The notes below the pieces were generated by a model. That model had not been told where the DNA came from. It did not search any database and worked only from the letters and a program-made list of their open reading frames with translations. The translations under genes and the position numbers were made by a program. A DNA stretch of 64,000 nt from G963665925 sp963678925 (lineage in GTDB: Bacteria > Bacillota > Clostridia > Peptostreptococcales > Acidaminobacteraceae): assembly GCA_963678925.1 (NCBI GenBank), contig OY787533.1:620001-684000 (forward strand). The letters are read 5' to 3'. Shown here piece after piece: positions 24,678-32,550 of this stretch (within the stretch, counting starts at the first letter, position 1; each line of letters starts with the position of its first letter).

Positions 24678-25748
24678 TTATTCGTATGCTTTCTCAGCAA
24701 ATTCTAGATTGTCAACAGTGATTGCTACGTAAGGTACACGAACAGCTTTGTTTTCGTCGAATTTCCACTCTGTACCAGCTAGAGGGTCATTACCTTGTGC
24801 AGCATTGTAAACTAGATCGAATGTAGCTTGACCTTGGTTCTTAGCATCGTTCAGTACTGTACCAGCCATGAAGCCAGCTTTGATTTGCTCTAGTGCATCA
24901 GGAATAGCGTCTACGCCGAATACAGGCATGTACATGTCGCCTTCGAAGTATCCGTTAGCGTTTAGAGACTGAACAGCACCAAGTGCCATCGCGTCATTAT
25001 TACAGATAACTACTTCAATTGCATCGCCATGCTTAGCAATCCAAGCATCCATAAGTTCTTTACCCTTTACAGAGTCCCACATACCAGTTTGAAGCTCTAG
25101 TTCTTGAACTTCGATACCTTTTTCAACGAGTGTGTCTACTGCGTACTTAGTACGTGCTTCAGCGTCAGGGTGACCTGGTTCGCCTTTCATCAGTACGTAA
25201 GATAGAACGCCGTCGCCATTGCGGTCCCAAGCTGGGTTAGCATTCCACATTTCAGCCATCATTTCACCTTGAATGATACCTGATTCTGAAGAAGTTGTAC
25301 CAACATACCATGCTTTGTCATAAGACTTAAGTGCTTCAGCAGATGGCTCTTTGTTGAAGAAGATTACTGGTAGATCTTCTGATTGAGCTTTAGAAATGAT
25401 TGTTTCTGCTGCTTGTGGGTCAACTAGGTTGATAGCAAGTGCTTTTACGCCCTTAGAAATCATCATGTCAACTTGGTCATTTTGTGTTGCCTGGTTGTTC
25501 TGTGAATCGTTAAGAATCAGTTCTGCGTTGCCTTCTGCTGCAGTTGTGATTGAACGACGTACGAATGACATGAAGTTGTCATCGAACTTGTAGATCGTTA
25601 CACCAACCTTAGGCATTTCTGCAACTTGCTCTGTTTCTTCTCCGCCACCGTTGTCAGCTGGTGCTGCAGGTGCTTCTTCCTTAGGTGAACAAGCCACCAT
25701 AGATGTTGCAAGAACGCCAGCTAGAAGAATTGATAGCCACTTTTTCAT
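24678..25748 (-). CDS. mglB: Galactose/glucose-binding lipoprotein
   Basis: A 356-residue substrate-binding lipoprotein. The lipobox MVAC has the lipidated Cys at 20. The mature part matches MglB, including the EF-hand-like calcium loop DRNGDGVLSYVLMKGEPGHPDAEAR. Sugar-stacking and hydrogen-bond segments NNDAMALGAVQSLNANG and PVFGVDAIPDALEQIKAG are present. Ligand is probably galactose, glucose or a methylgalactoside. It is the first gene of mglBAC, under cre-like sites, and follows its likely sensor genes. Confidence 0.95.
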   Translation of the reverse strand: MKKWLSILLAGVLATSMVACSPKEEAPAAPADNGGGEETEQVAEMPKVGVTIYKFDDNFMSFVRRSITTAAEGNAELILNDSQNNQATQNDQVDMMISKGVKALAINLVDPQAAETIISKAQSEDLPVIFFNKEPSAEALKSYDKAWYVGTTSSESGIIQGEMMAEMWNANPAWDRNGDGVLSYVLMKGEPGHPDAEARTKYAVDTLVEKGIEVQELELQTGMWDSVKGKELMDAWIAKHGDAIEVVICNNDAMALGAVQSLNANGYFEGDMYMPVFGVDAIPDALEQIKAGFMAGTVLNDAKNQGQATFDLVYNAAQGNDPLAGTEWKFDENKAVRVPYVAITVDNLEFAEKAYE

Positions 25749-25768
25749 TTGTTATCCCCTCCATAGTA

Positions 25769-25782
25769 AGTAAACGTTTTCA
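25769..25782. promoter_or_regulatory. cre-like site 1 upstream of mglB
   Basis: AGTAAACGTTTTCA matches the CcpA consensus TGWAANCGNTNWCA at all but the first position. It lies 21 bases before the mglB start. Confidence 0.5.
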
Positions 25783-25825
25783 GACCGATATGTAATCTGC
25801 CTGTTGACACTTAAATCTTATCACC

Positions 25826-25839
25826 TGAAATCGTTTTCA
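25826..25839. promoter_or_regulatory. cre site 2 upstream of mglB
   Basis: TGAAATCGTTTTCA is a full match to TGWAANCGNTNWCA. Catabolite repression by CcpA is expected for this alternative-sugar importer. A third related site, AGAAAACGTTTCAC, lies at about 25935-25949. Confidence 0.7.
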
Positions 25840-26028
25840 AAAATCCAATATCTTGACCTTGTTCTTTGAATTCTTGTTCAATTATTAATACCTTGTTCAC
25901 AATTTCGTGAATTTCTGTGCATGTTTCTTGTGTAGAGAAAACGTTTCACCCGTCATTTTTCAGCATTTTCACACCTATTTAGCCAGTTTGTTCCTATAAA
26001 TCATGCAGATTGGTGCGGTTTTATGAGT

Positions 26029-26058
26029 AAAAAAAGCAGCTGTCTATTTGACAACTGC
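26029..26058 (-). terminator. Intrinsic terminator after the sensor operon
   Basis: Minus strand GCAG-TGTC/GACA-CTGC stem with one internal mismatch, followed by seven T. It separates the sensor operon from mglBAC. Confidence 0.8.
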
Positions 26059-26083
26059 CATTTTACGGACTTTTTAAACAGAT

Positions 26084-27082
26084 CTAATTGAATGGAAAAA
26101 CAAGCTTTTCGTTTTCTGGATCATATAAATTATCAGAGCTGATGATAACCGTGTCGACCTTGTTCTCCTTACTTTCAACCGCAACAAGTCGGCTGTAGCT
26201 TATGGCATCCTTTGCAGCGGCAACGCCCAGATAACCCATGTTGAAGGGATTCTGGACAATGGCCTTGTCTATGACCCCGGATTCCAGGTACTCAATTTCC
26301 TGAGGTGTGGAGTCAAATCCCAGAACAATGATCCTGTCATCTTCCTGATAGTTGGCGACCTCTTTTGCAATCCCCAGCGTAGAAATGGCATTCAGTCCAA
26401 CCAGGACGTCCGGTGGTCTGAGCTCATTGAGCATGAAATCTGTAATCTGCGATGCCAAATCCACATCCGACATGGAGTACATGGTATCCCTGATCACGAC
26501 ATTTTCATGGGTTTTCAGATAATCCCTGAGCCCCTTTTCACGTTCAATGGCGTTTTCACTTCCAGAGACGAAGCTGATAATCCCCACCTTGATATCTTCA
26601 CCCGCCAGCTCGACGGCGATTTCACCAAGACGTTCTCCCGCTTCGTAATTGTTTGTTGTAAAGCTTTTATAGTATTTCCATGTGCTCACCATGGAGTCAA
26701 TCAGAATAACCGGCACCTTGTTCTCGTAGGCGTAGTTGAGGGCGGATTCCAGAAGCTGAAGGTCGGAAGGCGCAAGGACTATTGCTTCATAGCCACGGTC
26801 CACTGCTGCATGAATCATTTCGATCTGACCCTTGTAGTCCGATTCCTCTTCAGGTGCAAAGTAATCCACGGCCACACCAAACTCCTTTGCGGCAATTTCA
26901 GCCCCCATGTTGACGGTCTCCCAGTACTCTCCGTACTTGGTCTTTAAAATGAGCGCAACCTTTTCAGGCGGCTCCTCCGCTTCCATTCTGACCTCGCCGT
27001 TATCTGCAATGTTGATGAGCATCAGCATTCCGAGAATAATCAGTGCTGCCATAATCCCCAGAAAAGAAACTCTTATGTTCAT
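26084..27082 (-). CDS. Membrane-anchored periplasmic-binding protein of a sugar-sensing system
   Basis: A 332-residue protein with an uncleaved N-terminal anchor (LGIMAALIILGMLMLINIA) and no lipobox cysteine, followed by a type I periplasmic binding fold (VALILKTKYGEYWETVNMGAEIAAKEFG, AIVLAPSDLQLLESALNYAYENKVPVILID, GFDSTPQEIEYLESGVIDKAIVQNPFNMGYLG). It overlaps the kinase gene by four bases (ATGA). By analogy with the XylFII-LytS-YesN system of clostridia, it probably binds sugar outside the cell and signals through the kinase instead of serving transport. Confidence 0.85.
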   Translation of the reverse strand: MNIRVSFLGIMAALIILGMLMLINIADNGEVRMEAEEPPEKVALILKTKYGEYWETVNMGAEIAAKEFGVAVDYFAPEEESDYKGQIEMIHAAVDRGYEAIVLAPSDLQLLESALNYAYENKVPVILIDSMVSTWKYYKSFTTNNYEAGERLGEIAVELAGEDIKVGIISFVSGSENAIEREKGLRDYLKTHENVVIRDTMYSMSDVDLASQITDFMLNELRPPDVLVGLNAISTLGIAKEVANYQEDDRIIVLGFDSTPQEIEYLESGVIDKAIVQNPFNMGYLGVAAAKDAISYSRLVAVESKENKVDTVIISSDNLYDPENEKLVFPFN

Positions 27083-28848
27083 GAGTTCTCCTCCCTTATT
27101 ACAGGAATGGACAATGTGATTTTTGTCCCTTCCTCAATTTCACTTTCAATATCAATTCCGAAATCCTCACCGTACATGAGTTTGATGCGCTCAAACACAT
27201 TGGTCACACCCACGCCGCCAACCCGAACTGCGCCGTCGTCAATCTGGTCATGCCGCTTGAGGATATCCTTCCTGACCGATTCGCTCATGCCCAGTCCATT
27301 GTCTTCCACCTCAAAGTACAAGATATCATCCTTGGCATAGGCGCGTATCACAATTTCACCCTCGTCCACCATTTGGCGGATTCCATGGTAAATTGCATTT
27401 TCAATAATCGGCTGGAGCAAAAGCTTTTGCGTCTTGTAATTCAAGACTTCATCATCAATTTCAAACCGGTATTCAAACTGATCCTTATAGCGCATTTTTT
27501 GTATGGTCAGGTAATTCTCAGCATGGGACAGTTCTTCCTTGACAGTAATCACATTTCGACCGCGGCTGATACTGATTCTAAACAGGCGTGCCAGAGAGGT
27601 CACCATTTTGACGACATCGTGATGCTTGCCATTTTCAGCCATCCATATTACAGAATCCAGCGTATTGTATAGAAAATGAGGATTGATTTGTGCCTGAAGT
27701 GCGCTGAGTTCGCTCTTTCGCTTGGACTCCTGCTCCTCGACAACCTGTTTCATCAGACTCTTGATCTGCGCGGTCATCAGGTTAAAACGCCTTGCCAGCT
27801 GCATAACCTCATACTCGCCCTGAACGTCAATCTGCGTATTGAAATCTCCCATTTCAACAGCACGCATGGAATTTGCGAGCTCTGAAATAGGCTTTGTGAT
27901 TCTGTCTGTCATATAGAAGGATACTGACATGAATATGAGCATGCCAAATGCCAGCGTAAGAACAATGAACTCTGTCAGGTCCCTCTGTTCAGCACTCAAA
28001 TCCGACAGATAATAGACACCGATAAGCTTCCAGTCGACATGACGTGCTGGAAAAATGGTCAGAATCCGGCTGTCACCATTTGAATCCTTCTGAACGAAGC
28101 TCCCCTGGTCGCGACTGTCAATGCCGTCAAAGCTCTCCACCTTGACTCCTGAATAAATGAGCTGCTGCTGGTGGTGATAAACCAGGTTGTTTTCGCCATC
28201 GAGCAGGAAGACATACCCCTTCTTGCCAAGGCGAACGCCATTGAGCAGGTCTTCGATCATACTGAAGTTCATATCGATCATCAGAACCCCTTCCTCCATG
28301 TTCTGATTGATTCTGAAGCTAACCTTCCGGCTCAGGGTAATCACCCAGGGATGTCTGTTTTTGAACAGACTTTGCACATGGGGCGGTGAAATTCTGATGG
28401 TTCCATCTGAACTGAGGGCCTTATCAAACCATTCGGTATCGACGACAGTTGCCGTGTCCTTGAGCTTCTGTCCACTGCCCTCGTAAATCAATTTTCCATC
28501 TGTCGTAAAAAGGGAGATGGATAAAATATCGGTACGTGTCCGCATGAGGGTTTCGATATCCCTGTCCAGCTCCGAAAGGTTCAGAAGCTTGAACTTGTTG
28601 ATATCAATCACCAGAAGATTGGACAGGTCTATCATGCCCTTGAGATAATTGTTCAGATTCCGCTCAACCTGCTCAATGATCTCAAGACTGTTTTCACTTA
28701 AGTTTTCTCTGGAGGTCTGTACAAATTTCTGATTCAGGGCAAAGCCAACAAAAATCATGGACAGCATAATTACCGCTGCAAAGCTCATTGCCAGTATGAA
28801 CCTGAAACTCGTCACCCGAAACCCCGCTCTTTTAATCCAGTTCATCAT
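27079..28848 (-). CDS. YesM/LytS-type sensor histidine kinase
   Basis: A 589-residue sensor kinase. Domains in order: membrane segment (about 14-38), extracellular dCache-like sensor (about 40-285), second membrane segment (about 290-312), HAMP (about 313-365), His_kinase domain with the phospho-accepting His391 in QAQINPHFLYNTLDS, and a HATPase domain with ENAIYHGIRQ and EVEDNGLGMS. It pairs with the YesN-type regulator 16 bases upstream and with the binding protein downstream. Two consecutive ATG codons open it; either is usable. Confidence 0.93.
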   Translation of the reverse strand: MMNWIKRAGFRVTSFRFILAMSFAAVIMLSMIFVGFALNQKFVQTSRENLSENSLEIIEQVERNLNNYLKGMIDLSNLLVIDINKFKLLNLSELDRDIETLMRTRTDILSISLFTTDGKLIYEGSGQKLKDTATVVDTEWFDKALSSDGTIRISPPHVQSLFKNRHPWVITLSRKVSFRINQNMEEGVLMIDMNFSMIEDLLNGVRLGKKGYVFLLDGENNLVYHHQQQLIYSGVKVESFDGIDSRDQGSFVQKDSNGDSRILTIFPARHVDWKLIGVYYLSDLSAEQRDLTEFIVLTLAFGMLIFMSVSFYMTDRITKPISELANSMRAVEMGDFNTQIDVQGEYEVMQLARRFNLMTAQIKSLMKQVVEEQESKRKSELSALQAQINPHFLYNTLDSVIWMAENGKHHDVVKMVTSLARLFRISISRGRNVITVKEELSHAENYLTIQKMRYKDQFEYRFEIDDEVLNYKTQKLLLQPIIENAIYHGIRQMVDEGEIVIRAYAKDDILYFEVEDNGLGMSESVRKDILKRHDQIDDGAVRVGGVGVTNVFERIKLMYGEDFGIDIESEIEEGTKITLSIPVIREENS

Positions 28849-28864
28849 TCACTCCATGGGTCCC

Positions 28865-30493
28865 TTATTTTTCCTCTGAATTTTTGTTCTTTCTCATGGC
28901 AGTCGGCGACTGTCCATAGAATTTTTTAAAGGAGTAACTGAAATAATTGGCCTCGGCATATCCTATTTTCTCAGCAATCTCGAAGTTTTTAAAATCGGTT
29001 TCAAGAATATATTCCATTGCCTTTTCCATGCGTACCTCTGTCAGGTACTGTATGAAGGTCATTCCTGACTCCTTCTTGAACATCCTGCTGAAATAGGATG
29101 GACTGATGTGCAGCATTTGGCTGATGGTGTCCAGGTTCAAGTCAGAGTCGTGATAGTTGGTTCGAACATGTATTTTGGCACTTTCCACCATGCGCTGAAT
29201 CCCACTCATTCTATTTTCCAGTATGTTCTGGTTGAGCAGTGCACATGTATTGATAAACCACTTCTCAATATTTTTCAGAACGCCAATTTCCTTCATGAGA
29301 ATAAAAAGGTTTTCCTCTTCAACAAGCTCAGCCAGATTCAGATTGTGGGACCTGGCAATACGCAGAAGCGCCGTCAGCATTTCATTGATAAAGAGCCTGC
29401 AGTCAAGATAGGAGATTTCTTCATCTCGCATGGTGTTGAAATGTCTGTGAATCACAGCCTCTATATCGGACTGCGATCCCGCGCGAATGACGGTTCTCAG
29501 CTCTCTGTCCATTTCTTCCTGGAAGGTAAACTGGCCGTGGTCCTTTGGCAGAAGGTCACTGATCCACAGGAGTCTGTTTGATCCTTCAACCAGCTGATGC
29601 TCAAGTGCACCCACAGCACCCTTGTGTGAGGTTTCAAGACTCACAAGGTCATTTACCACTTCTCCAATGCCGATGGTCACCGTCATAGGGTGGGTCTTCT
29701 CAATGACCATGCGCACCTCTTCAAGAATGGAAAAGGCCTTTTTTATATCGCCATCCACGCCAAGAGGCACAAGCATGACGGTTTCACCGCCTGAACGCAT
29801 GAAGGAAATACAGTCATTGGCACTGCCGATACGTTCACAGGTCTCATAGACCGCATAACCATGCAGTTCCTTTTCCTCAAAGGAACTCATTTCTTCACCA
29901 GCGCGCCTGTTGGTCTTCTCATCAAGATTGTGCTTTATCACAGCCACCACACTGGGGCCCTCATGAAGGGTTATGTTGAATCGTCTTGCCTTCTCCAGAA
30001 TTTCATCCGTATCCATCTTGTCCAGGATCAGGGCATTTAAGAAACGTTCCTTCAATATTGGAAGACTTTCCATATACTCATTTCTAAGCTTTTCAAGATC
30101 GGCGTTTTGCAGCTTTTCCTCATCGAGCACCTCTTTCAGGCGTTCAAGTATTTTCATGAGTTCATCTGCGCCAAAGGGCTTGAGAATATACTCCATTACA
30201 TTATAGCGTATTGCCTTCTGAGCATAGTCAAACTCATCAAACCCTGAAAGGATCATGAGCTTGGTAGCCGGATAATCCCGTGAAATGATTTCGGCAAGCT
30301 GCATGCCGTCCATAAATGGCATTTTGATATCAATAATTGCAACATCGGGATTGATTTTTTCCAAGACCTCAAGCGCCTCGAGACCATTTTCAGCTTCCCC
30401 TGCAATTTCAAATCCTGTTTTAGACCAGTCTATTTTCGATATGATGCCGCGGCGAACCTCGGCTTCATCATCCACCAACAGTAATTTATACAT
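28865..30493 (-). CDS. YesN-type response regulator with AraC DNA-binding domain
   Basis: A 542-residue regulator. The receiver domain has DDE at 8-10, the phosphorylated Asp55 in IIDIKMPFMDG, and a conserved LKPFGADEL. A long middle domain follows, and the C-terminal AraC HTH pair reads LDTISQMLHISPSYFSRMFKKESG and EIAEKIGYAEANYFSYSFKKFYG. It is likely to activate mglBAC downstream when the kinase is stimulated. GGGGGA lies eight bases before the ATG. A long AT-rich divergent region separates it from the NCS2 permease gene. Confidence 0.93.
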   Translation of the reverse strand: MYKLLLVDDEAEVRRGIISKIDWSKTGFEIAGEAENGLEALEVLEKINPDVAIIDIKMPFMDGMQLAEIISRDYPATKLMILSGFDEFDYAQKAIRYNVMEYILKPFGADELMKILERLKEVLDEEKLQNADLEKLRNEYMESLPILKERFLNALILDKMDTDEILEKARRFNITLHEGPSVVAVIKHNLDEKTNRRAGEEMSSFEEKELHGYAVYETCERIGSANDCISFMRSGGETVMLVPLGVDGDIKKAFSILEEVRMVIEKTHPMTVTIGIGEVVNDLVSLETSHKGAVGALEHQLVEGSNRLLWISDLLPKDHGQFTFQEEMDRELRTVIRAGSQSDIEAVIHRHFNTMRDEEISYLDCRLFINEMLTALLRIARSHNLNLAELVEEENLFILMKEIGVLKNIEKWFINTCALLNQNILENRMSGIQRMVESAKIHVRTNYHDSDLNLDTISQMLHISPSYFSRMFKKESGMTFIQYLTEVRMEKAMEYILETDFKNFEIAEKIGYAEANYFSYSFKKFYGQSPTAMRKNKNSEEK

Positions 30494-30736
30494 GCTCTAT
30501 CCCCCGTACCTTATGTATGCTGCCTTGTCTATACAATCACTTTATATCATTCTTCGCATGAGTATGTCATTTATTTATACCATGGACTCAAACAATTTGT
30601 CCAAAATCATCTGTTTTTCATTTCTGATTTTTCTGACATTTGTAAAATTAAACAATTGTTCAAATTATATAATACTACAATTTTCGGTTAAAAGCCCAAA
30701 TTTTAAAAACTGGCAAATATGAATCACTTGACTCCT

Positions 30737-30880
30737 TATTGTATATTTACCACAACACCCGCTTCGCTGTAAATAATATACAAGTGTATCCAAATTTCTA
30801 AATTAATTAACCAGTTCAGCTTTTCCAAAGTCAGGATTCCCCTACGCCCGTACCCTCAAAATATTGTATATTGACCACAA
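30737..30880. repeat. Three copies of a TTGTATATT motif in the divergent region before the NCS2 permease
   Basis: The 469-base gap 30494-30962 has no gene. It contains TATTGTATATTTACCACAA (30737-30755) and TATTGTATATTGACCACAA (30862-30880), which differ at one base. An inverted copy, AATATACAA (30775-30783), pairs with the first. This looks like a multi-site operator for the permease or for the regulator operon. I see no purine riboswitch here. Confidence 0.5.
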
Positions 30881-30962
30881 GGGGGATTTATCCAACATCC
30901 AGAAACTTAATAGACATAGAGAAGTTTTCGATTAGGGTAACGGTTTACTAAGGAGGGAAAGC

Positions 30963-32300
30963 ATGGAGAAGAGAGTTAAGCAAACTACGGAAATCCTTTA
31001 CAAGATTGATGACAGACCACCGATTCAAACCAGCATATTGCTCGCATTTCAGCACATTATGGCCGCTTTCGGGGGCATTGTAGCTGTTCCACTTGTCATA
31101 GGCGGGGTTCTTGGACTACCGGTCGATGATATCGCCTTCCTCGTCAGCGCTTCACTCTTCTGCGCTGGTATTGCAACATACATACAGTCAAAGGGCATTG
31201 GTCCCGTCGGCTCGCGCGTCGCGTGTGTCATGGGAACTGACTTCACCTTTGTGGGACCATCTATCGCAGTAGGACTTGCAGGCGGCCTGCCTGCCATATT
31301 TGGCGCAACCATCCTTGGCTCATTCATTGAAATCATTCTCAGCCGTTTTATCAAACCACTCCAGAAATTCTTCCCACCCATTGTCACAGGTACGGTTGTC
31401 ATGCTGATTGGCCTTACACTGCTTCCCGTATCTATGGACTGGGCAGCAGGCGGCTTCGGCGCACCCGACTACGGCAGCGTTACAAATATCAGCGTCGCCA
31501 TGACTGTCATGGTTGTTATTATGCTGCTCAATCGATATGGAAAAGGAATCTTCAGTTCCGGCGCTGTCATTATTGGGCTGGTGTTCGGCTACATCATTTC
31601 CTACCCACTGGGCATGCTCAACTTTGAGCCGATTGCAAACGCTGGATGGATTGCGGTTCCTACACCATTCAAGTTCGGCGTCACATTCAGCCTGGCTGCA
31701 GTCATCCCATTCATTACCGCATACCTTGTCACAACCATAGAGACAGTCGGATGTCTCATTGCAGTCGGAGAAGCTTCCGGCAAGGAAATGAGTATGGATG
31801 ATGTCTCAGCTGGCGTCCTGGCTGACGGTGTAGGCAGCTTCATTGCCGGCTTCTTCAATGCCGGTCCCAACACATCATTCAGCCAAAATGTTGGCCTGAT
31901 TCCCATGACCAAGGTCGCAAGCCGATTTGTTGTCATTATCTCAGGTATTATCCTCATGCTACTTGGGATATTCCCTAAATTCGGCGCACTCATAGCAATT
32001 ATGCCAAATCCGGTGCTGGGCGGCGCAGGCATCATCATGTTCGGCATGGTTGCCGCTGCAGGAATCAAAACCCTCAAAAGCGTGCCCCTGAACAACAGAA
32101 ACCTGCTCATACTTGCAATTTCCATCGGGATTGGACTGGGCGTTACCTTCAGACCTGAACTACTGACACACCTGCCCGCTTGGATTCAAAGTCTTTTCTC
32201 TTCAGGCATCAGTGCAGGTACAATTACGGCACTTCTTCTGAATATTTTCCTCAAAGAAGAATACGAAGACGTGGCTGTCTCATCTGAAAGGGCGGCATAG
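30963..32300 (+). CDS. NCS2 family xanthine/uric acid-type permease
   Basis: A 445-residue transporter of the nucleobase-ascorbate family with 12-14 membrane segments. The NAT signature is present as QNVGLIPMTK, with the preceding NTSFS, and the helix-8 motif TIETVGCLIAVGEASG. The N-terminal motif with the substrate-related histidine reads AFQHIMAAFGG. Sequence favours the xanthine/urate branch over uracil. It converges on the molybdenum hydroxylase genes, which could oxidise an imported purine or similar heterocycle. GGAGGG precedes the ATG. Confidence 0.9.
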   Translation: MEKRVKQTTEILYKIDDRPPIQTSILLAFQHIMAAFGGIVAVPLVIGGVLGLPVDDIAFLVSASLFCAGIATYIQSKGIGPVGSRVACVMGTDFTFVGPSIAVGLAGGLPAIFGATILGSFIEIILSRFIKPLQKFFPPIVTGTVVMLIGLTLLPVSMDWAAGGFGAPDYGSVTNISVAMTVMVVIMLLNRYGKGIFSSGAVIIGLVFGYIISYPLGMLNFEPIANAGWIAVPTPFKFGVTFSLAAVIPFITAYLVTTIETVGCLIAVGEASGKEMSMDDVSAGVLADGVGSFIAGFFNAGPNTSFSQNVGLIPMTKVASRFVVIISGIILMLLGIFPKFGALIAIMPNPVLGGAGIIMFGMVAAAGIKTLKSVPLNNRNLLILAISIGIGLGVTFRPELLTHLPAWIQSLFSSGISAGTITALLLNIFLKEEYEDVAVSSERAA

Positions 32301-32377
32301 GCAGACCTCTTTGATAGACAAATGCAAGGCGACCTATAGACGGCCACACACCTCAAAGCCCCTATGGGATAAATGGA

Positions 32378-32415
32378 AAGCCAGCTATTCATACGTGATA
32401 GCTGGCTTCTTATTT
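32378..32415 (+). terminator. Intrinsic terminator after the NCS2 gene, formed by a dispersed palindrome
   Basis: AAGCCAGCTAT/ATAGCTGGCTT with a short loop, followed by CTTATTTTAT. The same arms and flanking loop bases recur in the long palindrome at 56585-56649. Confidence 0.75.
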
Positions 32416-32486
32416 TATGCGTCTGCATGTCTTTGTTCTTTTCCTAAAAAAGCGGCCGCCGACTTCTTTCGAAGCCTGGCAGCCTT

Positions 32487-32514
32487 AAAAACTAAGCGTG
32501 TGTGAATACGCTTA
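32487..32514 (-). terminator. Probable terminator of the molybdenum hydroxylase operon
   Basis: Minus strand TAAGCGT/ACGCTTA with an 8-base loop, followed by GTTTTTAAGG. Moderate stem; it lies 37 bases after the large-subunit stop. Confidence 0.5.
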
Positions 32515-32550
32515 TGATAGGGCATTGTGTGTAATTCCATAAGCCTGCGA

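Noticed and set aside
30780..30962. Possible purine riboswitch before the NCS2 permease
   Set aside because: The conserved three-way-junction loop sequences of purine riboswitches are absent; only protein-operator-like repeats are seen.
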